Below are positions 23,919 to 36,089 of a DNA stretch of 64,000 nucleotides, piece after piece. This stretch comes from Lucinisca nassula (taxonomy: Eukaryota; Mollusca; Bivalvia; Lucinida; Lucinidae): contig OY757013.1 of the NCBI GenBank assembly GCA_963580285.1, positions 133,111,027 to 133,175,026 of the forward strand. The letters are read 5' to 3'. Every line of letters starts with the position of its first letter. Position 1 is the stretch's first letter. The translations under genes and the position numbers were made by a program. Under the pieces are notes generated by a model that saw only the letters and a list, made by a program, of their open reading frames with translations, did not search any database and was not told where the DNA came from.

Positions 23919-24624
23919 TTCCTTCTGATATTTCCTGGCTCAGCAATCGGGGGCTCGTCCGAGATATAAACATTTTGGGGCATTTAAGGGATTATTGAAA
24001 CAAACTGACATTTCATCTATAGGCAGTTAATTGCTTTTTCCTTTAGATAGAGATTGGCATTTGCTAAAATGGATTGGCAGTTCCTCCACATACATTGGAA
24101 GATGGTGATTTCATGATAGAGGAATTGTCATTTTATTCACTAAGAGCTTGATATGTCTGAGAAAATGGAACAAAACTTTGTCAAGCTATACTAAAATTAA
24201 TTAAGCATATTTACCTTATGAAACAAGCAAAACGCAAACATTTCATTTGATTTAAAAAGCTCAGCCTTACCAGGAGCTGTTTAAATCTGGCCAAAATGAC
24301 AGATATGCTAGATTGTACGTACCATTTTTGGGGAATTGCTGTCTCAATAAAGTGATAAAAACATGAAAATAAGAATATTTTGCAACAGTATTTGGTTGGT
24401 GACGACAGTTTTCCATCTGCATTGTACTGTATTAAGGTTTCGCATTACGAATTGCAATTGTGTCAAACAGAAACTGACTGGCAAGGAGAATTACAGGTGT
24501 TATGTTTAGAATGAAAGAATGCATTCCGAAAGAAAAAAATAAACAAAAGAACAAAAGGAGAAATGCAGACACAAATGAAAGCAAGAGAAGGAAAAAACAA
24601 AGGTAAGTAGTTGGTGCCACAGAA
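23919..24624. other. No feature recognised
   Basis: AT-rich spacer between an array element and PLE copy 2. Confidence 0.4.
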
Positions 24625-26476
24625 CACAAAGTAGAAGTAAAACAAAGATCAGGAATTGATGCAATTAACTTACTCCACCAATAGAAGACACCAAAGGGAA
24701 AGAAACACAAACATTAAGCGACCAGACCATAATGGAAACCTAAACAACGGAAGGCCATAAGGACAGTTACTTTCCCACAAAATGGCCATATGACCATCCA
24801 AAACCAAAAGACACAAGCGACACACACAGCAAGCAACAAACAACAACATAAATAAATCGCCACAGAAGAGCCGCCTTGGAACGGTCAGTGGAAGATTTCC
24901 AATCGGGGGCTTAAATCGATTTTACGTGGCCACAATCCTCGCCCTTACTTCCGTCGCGATTTAGACAAATAGTTTGTTCAGTCCTTATGAAGGCCTCCTA
25001 ACCCATCAGTGCAACATCTCCGTGAACACAAAAATCAAAGAACCACAGAGGTGAGACAACGTTGAGGACTCGACAGCAACAACGGTGAGGACTCGACAGC
25101 AAGAAACCACTGAAATGCTGGAGCAAAAGAAAACCAACAGTTAGACTCCGATGAACCCGACCAGAGACAGAGCATCAGGCACCAACCAACATTATCTCTC
25201 TAATTCTCAATAAGCCTTTACGTTGGAGCCGTCATAGAATCTGAGGCCCGACCCACCGACGTGCAATTAAAGAGGGAAGCAAAGTTGCCAACCGTGATTG
25301 GGTTAACTACCATACATGCAGTCCGTCGTATAATATCCATGTTGTACCCAATCTTTTTATATAGAAGCATGATTTTACGAAATTGGGTGCTGAAGTCATT
25401 GCGGTTATATATTTTTCTGAATTTATATACTAAGTCACCATAATATTCGGGTTCCGATAGACCTTGTTGCAGAAGAGATTTAAGTCCAATATTGAATTTT
25501 GAAATTAAATCAGAATGGCGTCTATAAAATTTTGAAAAGGCTTTGCGTAGTTTATGGTACCTTTAACCCTGATTAAGGAGTTTAGCCGTTAATAATTTAT
25601 TACGAGTGTTGAAATCAGTTACATGACTACACACTCTAGCAAATCGAATTAATTGCGAAATATAAACGCCATAGGATGGCGCACGAGGAACATCATAAAT
25701 TTTGCAAGAAACAAATCCATCTACAATAGATAGATGTAAATCCAAAAACGGGGCCTCGGTATCAGAAGAATTTGCTTTATTTAACTGAAGTTCTAGGGGG
25801 TAAATCTGACTGATCAAACCATCCAAATAGGTATTATCAATATTTAATAAATCGTCTAAATATCTAGAAGTAGAGCTAAAAGCTTCAATAATTTCAGATT
25901 GGTTATCAATGGAAAGCGACAAAATGAAGTCTCTTTCATAACAATACAATAACAGATCAGCCACAAGAGGTGCGCAATTAGTACCCATCGGAATACCCAC
26001 AATTTGTCTAAATAACTTAGTACCGAATCTAATATAAATATTGTCAAGTAGAAAGGTGAGGGCATCACACACTTTCTGACATGACCAAAGTGTATCATTC
26101 TTATGCTCTTTAGAAGTGAAAAATGCATTTCTGACATTACATGCAAGATAGAGAGAATCTTCTCTGTGAAAAGCCCATTCAATTAAATCATTAAGCTTTT
26201 CTTTTATAAGATTATGAGGAAGTGTAGTGTAAAGAGTGGAAAAATCGTAGGTAGACAGACTAGAAGCACGAAAATGTCTAGATTTCAATTTATTTAAAAC
26301 CTCATTCGAATTTTTGATAGACCAAAACAGATTTCTTCCTGATCTTTCAAAGACTTTACCACAATATTTAATTACATGCGTTTTAATAGCAGTAAGACAG
26401 GAAGTTAATAATTTAGAAAGTTCAGTGGTAGTGCAAGAGCTAGAATTTGCAATAAACCGTGCTTTGTAAGGTTTTT

Positions 26477-28460
26477 AGCTCACCTGAGCACGAAGTGCTC
26501 AAGGTGAGCTATTGTGATCGCCTTTTGTCCGGCGTCCGTCGTGCGTCGTGCGTCGTGCGTCGTGCGTCGTGCGTCGTCAACAATTAGCTTAAATGACATC
26601 TCCTCCTAAACCAGTGAATGGATTTCAAAATACTTTCATAGAAATGTTCCTTGGGTGACCCTCTACCAAAATTGCTAAAATGGTTCCGCTCCGCTGAACA
26701 AAATGGCCGCCAGAGCTAAAAATAGAAAAACCTTTAAACGACATCTCCTCCTAGCCCTTTGGCTCGATTTCAAAATAATTTCACAGAAATGTTCCTTGGA
26801 TGACCCTCTACCAAAATTGCTAAAATGGTTCCGCTCCGCTGAACAAAATGGCCGCCAGAGCTAAAAATAGAAAAACCTTTAAACGACATCTCCTCCTAGC
26901 CCTTTGGCCCGATTTCAAAATAATTTCACAGAAATGTTCCTTGGATGACCCTCTACCGAAATTGCTAAAATGGTTCCGCTCCGCTGAACAAAATGGCCGC
27001 CAGAGCTAAAAATAGAAAAACCTTTAAACGACATCTCCTCCTAGCCCTTTGGCCCGATTTCAAAATAATTTCACTGAAATGTTTCTTGGATGACCTTCTA
27101 CCGAAATTGCTAAAATGGTTCCGCTCCGCTGAACAAAATGGCCGCAAGAGCTAAAAATAGAAAAACCTTTAAACGACATCTCCTCCTAGCCCTTTGGTCC
27201 GATTTCAAAATAATTTCACAGAAATGTTCCTTGGATGACCCTCTACCAAAATTGCTAAAATGGTTCCGCTCCGCAGAACAAAATGGCCGCCAGAGCTAAA
27301 AATAGAAAAACCTTTAAACGACATCTCCTCCTAGCCCTTTGGCCCGATTTCAAAATAATTTCACAGAAATGTTTCTTGGATGACCCTCTACCAAAATTGC
27401 TAAAATGGTTCCGCTCCGCTGAACAAAATGGCCACCAGAGCTAAAAATAGAAAAACCTTTAAACGACATCTCCTCCTAGCCCTTTGGCCCGATTTCAAAA
27501 TAATTTCACAGAAATGTTCCTTGGATGACCCTCTACCGAAATTGCTAAAATGGTTCCGCTCTGCTGAACAAAATGGCCGCCAGAGCTAAAAATAGAAAAA
27601 CCTTTAAACGACATCTCCTCCTAGCCCTTTGGCCCGATTTCAAAATAATTTCACAGAAATGTTCCTTGGATGACCCTCTACCGAAATTGCTAAAATGGTT
27701 CCTCTCCGCTGAACAAAATGGCCGCCAGAGCTAAAAATAGGCAAAACCTTTAAACGACATCTCCTCCTAGCCCTTTGGCCCGATTTCAACATAATTTCTC
27801 TGAAATGTTTCTTGGATGACCCTCTACCGAAATTGCTAAAATGGTTCCGCTCCGCTGAACAAAATGGCCGCAAGAGCTAAAAATAGAAAAACCTTTAAAC
27901 GACATCTCCTCCTAGCCCTTTGGTCTGATTTCAAAATAATTTCACAGAAATGTTCCTTGGATGACCCTCTACCAAAATTGCTAAAATGGTTCCACTCCGC
28001 TGAAAAAAATGGCCGCCAGAGCTAAAAATAGAAAAACCTTTAAACGACATCTCCTCCTAGCCCTTTGGCCTGATTTCAAAATTATTTCACTGAAATGTTC
28101 CTTGGATGACCCTTTACAGAAATTGCTAAAATGGTTCTGCTCCGCTGAACAAAATGGCCACCAGAGCTAAAAATAGAAAAACCTTTAAACGACATCTCCT
28201 CCTAGCCCTTTGGCCCGATTTCAAAATAATTTCACTGAAATGTTTCTTGGATGACCCTCTACCGAAATTGATAAAATGGTTCTGCTCCGCTGAACAAAAT
28301 GGCCACCAGAGCTAAAAATAGAAATACCTTTAAGCAACATCTCCTCCTAGCCCTTTGGCCCGATTTCATATTACAGCCTGGGCCAATAATGGCTCTCCCA
28401 GGGGCCCACTTGATACCCTATGGATCAGGTGAGCGATCCAGGGCCATCATGGCCCTCTTG
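26477..28460 (+). mobile_element. Non-autonomous array element with twelve 145-bp repeats, inserted in PLE copy 2
   Basis: Begins with a near-perfect hairpin (AGCTCACCTGAGC ... AGGTGAGCT) and ends with a hairpin around GGGCCATCATGGCCC followed by TCTTG. The PLE sequence is split inside a T run; 5 T on the left and 4 T on the right against 6 in copy 1 suggest a TTT duplication. A GTGCGTCGTGC direct repeat lies near the left end. No coding capacity. Hairpin ends and lack of inverted termini resemble Helitron-type non-autonomous elements, but the terminal bases do not fit the CTRR rule, so the class is uncertain. Confidence 0.65.
26590..28360 (+). repeat. Tandem array, 12 units of 145 bp
   Basis: The landmark TGGTTCCGCT and its variants start at 26681, 26826, 26971, 27116, 27261, 27406, 27551, 27696, 27842, 27987, 28132 and 28277. 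Spacing is 145 bp throughout except one 146. Each unit carries AACAAAATGGCCGCCAGAGC and TTTAAACGACATCTCCTCC. Units are very similar, so the array is young or homogenised. Confidence 0.9.
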
Positions 28461-28696
28461 TTTTATGAAGTTTTGGTAACCAGTATAGCGTAGGAAGCTT
28501 GTCTTGGCCTTCGTTAACACACACAGCAAACTTGTTGGCTGAAAGACAAACATGTTTATCTACTATAGCTCTCTCTTCAGCTAAAGGCTGAAGTTCATAG
28601 GCGTTAGTACCACCAAGCTCCTGCTTAAGCGGGTTAACATAGTGTAGCCGTCACACAACGACGACGTTGTTAGCGGCGTTGTCTGCAGGGGCCAGC

Positions 28697-29449
28697 CATG
28701 ATTCAAACTCGTAAATCAGCAAGCGAATGACGTTTTAGAATATTCAGACAAATAAACATGTACCCAAAAAGGAAGGGAGATATCTGGTCTACTTATGGAT
28801 TGTCGTTGGTAAAAATAATTTTGGAAACTGCAATATTGTATAAATTGGCCAGATCATGATATCTTCCACAGAAACCAAAAATAAAAAGACATTCGATTTG
28901 AAATAAAAAATGAAAACTCGCTATTTCAATTAAGGATAACGGTAACAGAACTCAACAGTCAAGACAGAGTAAAAACTACATATACGTGTTGCTTTTCCCT
29001 GGTATCTACGCCCCGTACTTATAATCTTTAATTTTAACTGTAATGTAAAAAACCACATCCGATTAGTTCCTCCATGTCAGAGAAAAAAGAAGTTAACAAG
29101 AATTTTGTGACAGACTCATTGAGGCGAGAAGTCCCAATTAATGTTTGGAGAAAGAATACGAAAATTATCACAAAATACTCATTAAAAAGTGTAATTTTGT
29201 AGACATTAAAACCTCATTTTAGCGCAGACGCGTGATATCCAACTGATATGTTCAGTCTGAAAACAAAATTAGAAATAGGAATGAAAACACTTTCACTCAC
29301 ATGGGAGTCTAGACAAATCACAAAATAATTAAAAAAAAAGTTTTGGCAATTGTTTCTATAATTGAAATTTTGAGACAGCCTCAAAATATTACGTTAATGT
29401 AGAGAAGCCAACAAGCTGCTACTCCCACGCTAGTCTCTTTGACAAGCTC
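28697..29449. other. No feature recognised
   Basis: Follows the truncated end of PLE copy 2; AT-rich, no frame over 60 codons of interest. Confidence 0.4.
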
Positions 29450-29665
29450 TGTATCAGCATTGTGCGGGCCATTTTGGAGACTTTGCTTTCAGTTTTGTGG
29501 GTATTTTACCTGACATTATGATGAAATGACAACTCAAGCCCTACCGTCTAATGAAGCCAATGTGGTTTATATGCATAGACGGCCCGACATGCACCACTTG
29601 TCCTGGACAGGCCTAGAACCTCTATGCAGTTTACCAGTACTCGTGTGCGGCAGTTGTAGCTCTGT
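29450..29665 (+). repeat. Dispersed repeat H copy 4, diverged
   Basis: GCCATTTTGGAGACTTTGC, CAACTCAAGCCCTACCG, ACCAGTACTCGTGTGCGG. Confidence 0.6.
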
Positions 29666-29879
29666 TTTGAGTGTGTAGTTAATCTCCACAACCGACAGTG
29701 GGCAAAACATGTAAATGATATTTACAGAGGTGACGTGTATGCCACTATCTGTGCACCTTGTGTGGATATTGAGGGTCAGTTCCTAGTGCATAATACGGAG
29801 ATGAACCGTCTCAGTCTAACTTAAAATGCTTCACGGTGACAAAGGCGGTGGGGAGTTTTGGCATCTGCCACAGGTCATT

Positions 29880-31058
29880 TTGAATGAGTGTGAAGCCCTG
29901 GTCACAAGAAACTTACATGCCAAGTATGAAGGCTTTACATCAAAAGGTTCAAAAGTTACGATAAAGTAGGTCACAAGTAAATGTCACAGGTCAAACGTTG
30001 GTTTTTTTTTTTTTTTTTTTGCATGAGTGGAAAACCCTTGTCACAAGGACCATGCTTACCTTATTTGAAGGTTCTATCTCAAACGGTTCAAAAGTTATCA
30101 CAAAATGGCCCACCGACCTACTGTTTGACCCGACACGACCTATATTCGAACTGGGGTGAGATATTGTTAAGATGATCATTCTGAGCAAGTTTCATGATGA
30201 GAACCAAACCTGTGGCCTCAAGAGTGTTCACAAGGTTTCTCTATGAAGTGAAATTCTGGCCTACTTTTTGACCTGACATGACCCATATTCAAACAGCGAT
30301 TCCCTGTGCTTTGACCTGCAGACCTGCTTTTTGACCCGATATGACACATACTCGAACTTGACTGAGATATTGTCAACATGATAATTTTTAGCAAGATTGA
30401 AGATGATAAGACCGAAAATGTGGCCTCTAAAGTGTTTGCAAGAAAAGTTGACGCACGACGCACGATGATTATTAAGCGAAGTGTTCAAATGTTTTGTTTT
30501 TTTTTTTTTGTTTTTTTTTATATATATATATATATATGATTTGACCTACAGTCCTACTTACTGACCCGACATGACTCATATTCGAATTTGACCGAGATAC
30601 TCGCAAGATAATCATTCTAAGCAGATTTGCTTACATCAATTTTGATGATGTTCGGACCAAAACTCTGGCCTATATAGTGTTCACAAATTTTTCTTTATTT
30701 GACTACTGACCTACGTTTTGACCCGACATGATCCATATTTAAACTTGGCTCAGATATTGTCATGATGCTCATTTTGAGCAAGTTTGATAATGATTTGTCC
30801 AATACACCGGCCTCTAGATAGTTCGCAATGTGTTTCTACGATTTGACCTACTGACCTTCTTTCTGAACCCACATGACACATATTCGAATTTGACCGAGAT
30901 ATTGTAATCATTATCGTTCTGAGTAAGCTTTATGTTTGGATCAAAATTGTGGCCTATAGAGAGTTGACAAGAAAAGTTGACGCATAACGGACGACGAACG
31001 ATGACGCCGGACATCTCAAAGTCATAAAAGCTCACCATGACCTTCGGTCAGGTAAGCT
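29880..31058. mobile_element. Array-type non-autonomous element with terminal hairpin
   Basis: Degenerate repeats of TTTGACCCGACATGACCCAT-like and GATATTGTCAAGATGAT-like motifs, then GACGAACGATGACGCCGGAC and a hairpin (AGCTCACCATGACC / GGTCAGGTAAGCT) at 31029-31058. This hairpin matches the style of the left end of 26477-28460 in reverse. The other boundary is not clear. Contains T runs at 30001 and 30496 and a (TA)n near 30520. Confidence 0.5.
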
Positions 31059-31143
31059 AAAAATCGCACGGAGCCAGGTCTAGACTGTAGGGGGTGTGAG
31101 ACAATACATTGAATCCGATTTAATTAAAAAAATCAATGTTGGA

Positions 31144-32282
31144 CTTAAATAAAGCATTTTTTTTATACCGATGCCCCGTTTTTGAATTTACTCCTATCTA
31201 TTGTAGATGGGTTTGTTTCGTGTAAAATTTATGATAAACGCGATAACTTTGATTTTGAGATTGTAAAGTTTCCTTTTTTTGATTGTGATGTTCCTCGTGC
31301 GCCATCCTATGGCGTTTATATTTCGCAGTTTATTCGATTTGCTAGAGTGTGTAGTCATGTAACTGACTTCAACACTCGTAATAAATTATTAACGGCTAAA
31401 CTTCTTAATCCGGGTTATCGGTACCATAAACTACGCAAAATTCAATATTGGACTTAAATCTCTTCTGCAACAAGGTCTATCGGAACCCGAATTTTATGGT
31501 GACTTAGTATATAAATTCAGAAAATATATAACCGCAATGACTTCAGCACCCAATTTCGTGAAATCATTATTCGATACAACATGGATGTTATACGACAGAC
31601 TGCATGCATGGTAGCTAACCAAATCACGGTTGGCAACTTTGCTTCCCTCTTTAATTGCACGCCGGTGGGTCAGGCCTCAGATTCTATGACGGTTCCAACG
31701 TAAAGGCTTATTGAGAATTAGAGAGATCTAATTCAAGGTAATGTTGGTTTGTGCCTGATGCTCTGTCTCTGGTCGGGCCCATCGGAGTCTATCTGTTGGT
31801 TTTACTTTGCTCCAGCATTTCAGTGGTTTCTTGCTGTCGAGTCCTCACCGTTGTCTCACCTCTGTGGTTCTTTGATTATTTGTGTTCACGGAGATGTTGC
31901 ACTGATGAGTAAGGAGGCCTTCATGCGGACTGAACAAATTATTTGTCTAAATCGCGACAGAAATAAGAGCGAGGATTATGGCCACGTAAAATCGATTTAT
32001 GCCCCCAGTGGAAAGCTTTCCACTGACCGTTCCAAGGCGGTTCTTCTGTGGCGATTTATTTATGTTGTTGTTTTTTACTTACTGTGTGTATAACTTGTGT
32101 CTTTTATTTTGGATGACCATATGGCCATTTTGTGGGAAAGTGACTGTCCTTATGGCCTTCCTTTGTTTAGGTTCCCATTATGGTCTGGTCGCTTAATGTT
32201 TGTGTTTCTTTCCCTTTGGTGTCTTTGATGGGTGGAGTAAGTTAATTGTATCGATTCCTGATCTTTGTTTTTCCTCTACTTT
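31144..32282 (+). pseudogene. PLE fragment: C-terminal RT remnant plus full 3' UTR
   Basis: Begins near TTAAATAAAGCA (matching the RT just after YLDD) and reads LSIVDGFVSCKIYDKRD, VPRAPSYGVYISQ, then loses about 55 bp at KLRK/IQYWT. The terminal SDSM.VPT and stop near 31700 and the 3' UTR to ATTCCTGATCTTTG follow. 5'-truncated and frameshifted. Joined directly to the next PLE fragment in the same orientation. Confidence 0.7.
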
Positions 32283-33330
32283 ATAAATGTTCTTTGCAAC
32301 AAGGTCTGTCGAAACCCGAATGTTATGGTGACTTAGTGTATAAATTCAGAAAAACTATATACTGGCTTTGGCGTCAGCACCCAATTTCGTAAAAGCATTC
32401 TTCGATATAAAAATATTGGGTGCAACATAAATATTATACGACAAACTGCATGCATGGTATTTAACCGAATCACGGTTGACAACTTTGCTTCCCTCTTTAA
32501 ATGCACGCTGGTGGGTCAGACCTCAGATGATATGACAGACGGTCCCAGCGTAAAGGCTAACGGAGAATTAGAATTTAATTGTATGTAATGTTGGTTATTG
32601 CCTGATGCTCTCTCTCTCTCTGGTCGGACCCATCGGAGACTAACCGTTAGTTTTCTTTTCCTTGGGCATTTTAGTGGTTTCTTGCTGTCGAGTCCTCGAC
32701 GTTGTTTCATCTCTGTAGTTGTCGATTTTTGTGTTCTCAGAGATGCTGCACTGATGAATTAGGAGGCCTTCATGCAGACTGAACAAATAATTTGTCTAAA
32801 TCGTGGCGGAGGTAAGAGCGAGAATTACTGCCGCGTAAAATTGATTAAAGCCCCCAGTGAAATTTGTTTCACTGGTCGTACCAAGGCGGTTCTTCTGTCG
32901 CGGTTTATTTTGTTATGGTTTGTCCTTGAGTATGTGGTTCGTTTATATTTATTTGGTTTTGGATACCCATTTGGTTATTTTGTGGGAACATAACTGTCCT
33001 TTTTAGCTTTCCGCTATTGATGTTTCCATCAGGGTCTAGTTAATTCATGTTCGTGTTTCTGTCCGATTTTTAGCTCGGCTGTTTTCGAAGAAAACGACGA
33101 GGTATTGACATAGCTCTTGCGTCGTCTGAGTCGTCGTGCAAAAACTTGGACATTTTGTAATATCTTTGTCATTACTGAACACATTTACTTGAAACTCGGA
33201 CTAGTTGTTCATTATGAAAAGGGGCTGCAGCCGGATGTTGGCACCCGCATGCGGCGCTCTTGTTTCTGTCTCTGATGAGCTGTGGGTTAATTGTATCGAT
33301 TACTGATCATTTCCTTTACTTCTATTTAAA
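32283..33330 (+). pseudogene. PLE fragment, second in head-to-tail series
   Basis: Starts at TGTTCTTTGCAACAAGGTCT (C-terminal RT) and runs through the 3' UTR to about 33330. Interrupted by a short element at 33072-33262. Too diverged to be functional. Confidence 0.65.
33072..33262 (+). mobile_element. Short AGCTC...CTCTTG element inserted in a PLE 3' UTR
   Basis: Begins AGCTCGGCTGTTTTCGAAG and ends GCATGCGGCGCTCTTG. It separates PLE bases that are adjacent in other copies (GTTTCTGTCC and TGTCTCTGATG). Its end signatures resemble those of the elements at 26477-28460 and 21413-23918, suggesting one superfamily. Confidence 0.5.
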
Positions 33331-33540
33331 TTGTATGGATTGCTTATGTCTTTTTATTTTGGACAGTGTTTGGTCATGTTGTGGTAAAGTAGTTGTCATT
33401 TTGGCTTTTCGCGTGTGATGTTCTCAGTAAGGTCTAGTTACGATTTCATGTTCGTGTTGCTTTCATTTTGGTGTCACTGATTGGAGGTTTTTGGTAATTG
33501 TTTCGATTTCTGATCATTGCCTACATTTATATTCAAAAGC
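33331..33540 (+). mobile_element. PLE 3' UTR tail, third in series
   Basis: Resembles the distal 3' UTR (TTTTGGACAGTGTTTGG, GGCTTTTCGCGTGTGATGTT, TTTCGATTTCTGATCATTGC). Only the last 200 bp is present. Confidence 0.6.
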
Positions 33541-33589
33541 TGATTTGTGCAGTAGAACATTGTCATGTAAAACCTGATCATGCAGGATA

Positions 33590-33592
33590 CCG

Positions 33593-33637
<45 letters not shown>
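33590..33637 (+). repeat. (GT)n microsatellite
   Basis: Over 20 GT units in a row, placed exactly between two PLE fragments. Confidence 0.95.
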
Positions 33638-33730
33638 CTTTGTTTGCGTACCACGATCTTTTAGAAGCTACCAGACACACACATACTTTATGGAACAAAC
33701 TACGCAAAGCTTTTTCAACATTTTATAGAC

Positions 33731-34183
33731 CAGGGGTAACAACCTACGTCATAGCAGAGATGTTGTACCCATTTCAGAAGCGGCCATATTGGTGTAAATA
33801 GGGTAAATAAAATGCTTCAAACTAGATATGTACATTACGAGTCTTCAGAAAACATACTTCAGCTGGTAACGAACAATATTTGCATCCCATCAGTGAGCTA
33901 ATTCCACCTAGAAACATTGAAAAGGCTTCGATAGCTTCGCCACAAGATTTGATTCGGCGCTGTAAACAATGATAGTTCCAACATCATTGCCAAATCAGCT
34001 TGTGTCGAATTATTTAAACAAAAGACCACATTTCTGGGACAAATTTCAGTATGTTTGATTCTTTTATGATCTAATTCACCGACTGCGCCTACCTGTTGTG
34101 ACAAATGCCTTTTTGTGTAGTAAACGCCGGCAAACCTAAGAATGGTTATGACGTCACTGCTCTGACGTAGGTTGTTCCCCCTG
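33731..34183. mobile_element. MITE with 21-bp terminal inverted repeats and TAGAC duplication
   Basis: Left end CAGGGGTAACAACCTACGTC; the right end is its inverse with one mismatch (CAGGGGGAACAACCTACGTC). TAGAC at 33726-33730 and 34184-34188 is a clean 5-bp target duplication, confirmed by the uninterrupted PLE copy 1, which has TAGAC once. 453 bp, no transposase. Confidence 0.85.
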
Positions 34184-34490
34184 TAGACGTCATTTCAAAA
34201 TTCAATATTGGACGTAAATCTCTTCTGCAACAAGGTCTATCGGAATCCGAATTTTATGGTGACTTAATATATAAATTCGGAAAAATATATAACCGCAATG
34301 ACTTCAGCACTCGATTTCGTAAAATCATTCTACGATATAAAAAGGTTGGGTATAACATAAATGTTACACGGCAGACTGCATGTATGGCAGTTAACCCAAT
34401 CACGGTTGGCAACTTTGTTTCCTTCTTTAGTTGCGCGCCGGTGGGTCAGGCCTCAGATACTATGACGGTTCCAGCGTAAAGGCTTACTAG

Positions 34491-34583
34491 CTAGTCTGAC
34501 CCAGAAAACATGTATAATTCATATTTTCCAGTTCTGTGGTGTATTACTTGCTTCCAAAGGATAACCCTTTCTAGAACCTATTT
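34491..34583. mobile_element. Small insertion shared with 39443-39487
   Basis: Absent from other PLE copies. TGGTGTATTACTTGCTTCCA and the following AAGGATAACCCTTT match the reverse complement at 39443-39487. Class unknown. Confidence 0.45.
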
Positions 34584-35686
34584 ACTGAGAATTAGACAGA
34601 ACTAATTCAATGTAATCTTGGTTGGAGCCTGATGGTCTGTCTCTGGTCGGGCCCATCGGATTCCAACTGTTGGTTTTCATTTGCTCCAGCATTTTAGTGG
34701 TTTCTTGCTGTCGAATCATCACCGTTGTTTCATCTCTGTGGTTGTTTGATATTTGTTTTCACGGAGATGTTGCACTGATGAGTTAGGAGGCCTTTATACG
34801 GACTGAACAAAGTATTTATCTAAATCGCGACGGAAGTAAGGGCGAGGATTGTGGCCACGTAAAATCGATTTAAGCACCCCCACCCCCCACCCCCCTCCCC
34901 GAGTGGAATTCGAAATTCGTTTCGCTGTCCGTTCCAAGGCGGTTATTCTGTCGCGGTTTATTTTTGTTATGATTTGTCTTTGGGCGTTTGTGTCGCTTAT
35001 ATTATTTCATTTTGGTTATCCAATCGGCCATTTTGTGGGAAAGTAACTGTCCTTTGCTGTCCGCTATTGATGTTTCCATTAGGTTCTGTTGTTTCATGTT
35101 TGTGTTTCTTTCCCTCTGGTGTTTCTGATGGGAGCTGTGGGTTAATTGCATCGATTCCTGATCATTGCCTCCACTTCTATTCAGAATGCGTGGTCCAAAT
35201 CTTCTGAGGAGAATGGCGTATAACCTCTGTCAGTGGACGTTTAGTAAAAGGTAGCCCTATGGCATGTTTCAAAGCACATATCCTGTCACCATTTTTCCAC
35301 TTTGGCTCATCACTATGTTTAATCACCAGTAAAGAAACATGAACCACCCTTTTTCTGATATTTTGGATAATTCTTCAGCAGTCGCTGTGCAGTTGCTGTG
35401 CCATTTGGACCTTTGCAAGTTTCTGTTCATTGGTGAGCAACTGGAAGATCCAGCGACCAATAATCTTCGAAACAATACGACTGTTCTTCAGTATGAGGTG
35501 GACATACACTAAAATAATGCTTATCATTTGTGCTAGCTGCCTGACAGTGAAATATGCATTTTATTATACATTATACAGCGTTATAATGACAGTATTTGTT
35601 CCCTATTATTGTGCCGTACTAATGAATTTGCAGTTATAAAGAGTCCAAGTTAGGAGTATGATAGGTTATAAAAGGTCTTTTCCATA

Positions 35687-35778
35687 TCATTACTCCAAGA
35701 AACAAATGTTATAGATGTTATAGCCTCGGTGAGGCGATTCTAACAAACATCTATAACATTTGTTTCTTGGAGTATTCA
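35687..35778. repeat. Long perfect hairpin with the GCCTC...GAGGC core
   Basis: Arms ACTCCAAGAAACAAATGTTA and complement around TATAGCCTCGGTGAGGCGAT. Different arms but the same core as MITE families A-C. Confidence 0.7.
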
Positions 35779-36089
35779 ATTACAAGAATCTTTCATGACT
35801 ATGGGTTCGATTTGGGCATTTTCAAACCGAGGCAAGCCCACGTCGCTCGGAATCGAGGCTAAGCCTTGAGCTAAGAATTTATTCCATTGGAATTGTCATT
35901 ATAACGAGTTTCGCCTTTATAAAGAATGTCGGTGAAAAGAGGGTTGACTGTAACTGACTTCATTATATTATTGTTAGATTTGAAAACTTTAGACCCCGGT
36001 CTTCCTGAAAAAGGGACTTTGGCTGATTCCTGGCCTGACCTGCACTTTATAAATCCACATACAAACTGTGGAACATGGCTTTTGATTAT

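Larger units (their letters stand above)
24625..28696 (-). pseudogene. PLE copy 2, broken, with a nested 2-kb array element
   Basis: Close relative of copy 1 on the same strand. The 3' UTR tail begins at 24625-24640 and coding homology runs from about 25218 to 26476, resuming at 28461-28696. The RT core including YLDD and GIPMGTNCAPL is intact, but there is an 18-residue in-frame deletion (CKIYD joined to VPRAPS, near 25695) and a stop after LLNQG at 25563. The element at 26477-28460 splits the frame in a run of T. The TGA-CGG of copy 1 recurs at 28651-28653. Homology ends at about 28696, so the N-terminal half is absent. Non-functional. Confidence 0.7.
33685..35182 (+). pseudogene. PLE fragment, fourth in series, with two insertions
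   Basis: Starts in the C-terminal RT region (AAACTACGCAAAGC), continues after a MITE at 33731-34183, reads QGLSESEFYGDL-like sequence, ends in the terminal stop near 34480, then the 3' UTR to about 35182 (CGATTCCTGATCATTGCC). A further 90-bp insertion lies at 34491-34583. A G/C-rich tract is at 34876-34900. Confidence 0.65.

Noticed and set aside
26590..28360. CRISPR-like regular repeats
   Set aside because: Units are contiguous 145-bp tandem repeats without spacers in animal DNA.
33480..33728. CV- and TH-repeat proteins over the GT microsatellite
   Set aside because: Translation of a dinucleotide repeat.
35100..35165. SECIS-like pairing in the conserved PLE tail (TGATGGGAGC ... TTCCTGATC)
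   Set aside because: A TGAT/TGAT quartet is possible, but the helix above it is only about 4 bp and is not kept in other subfamilies. Too weak to call.
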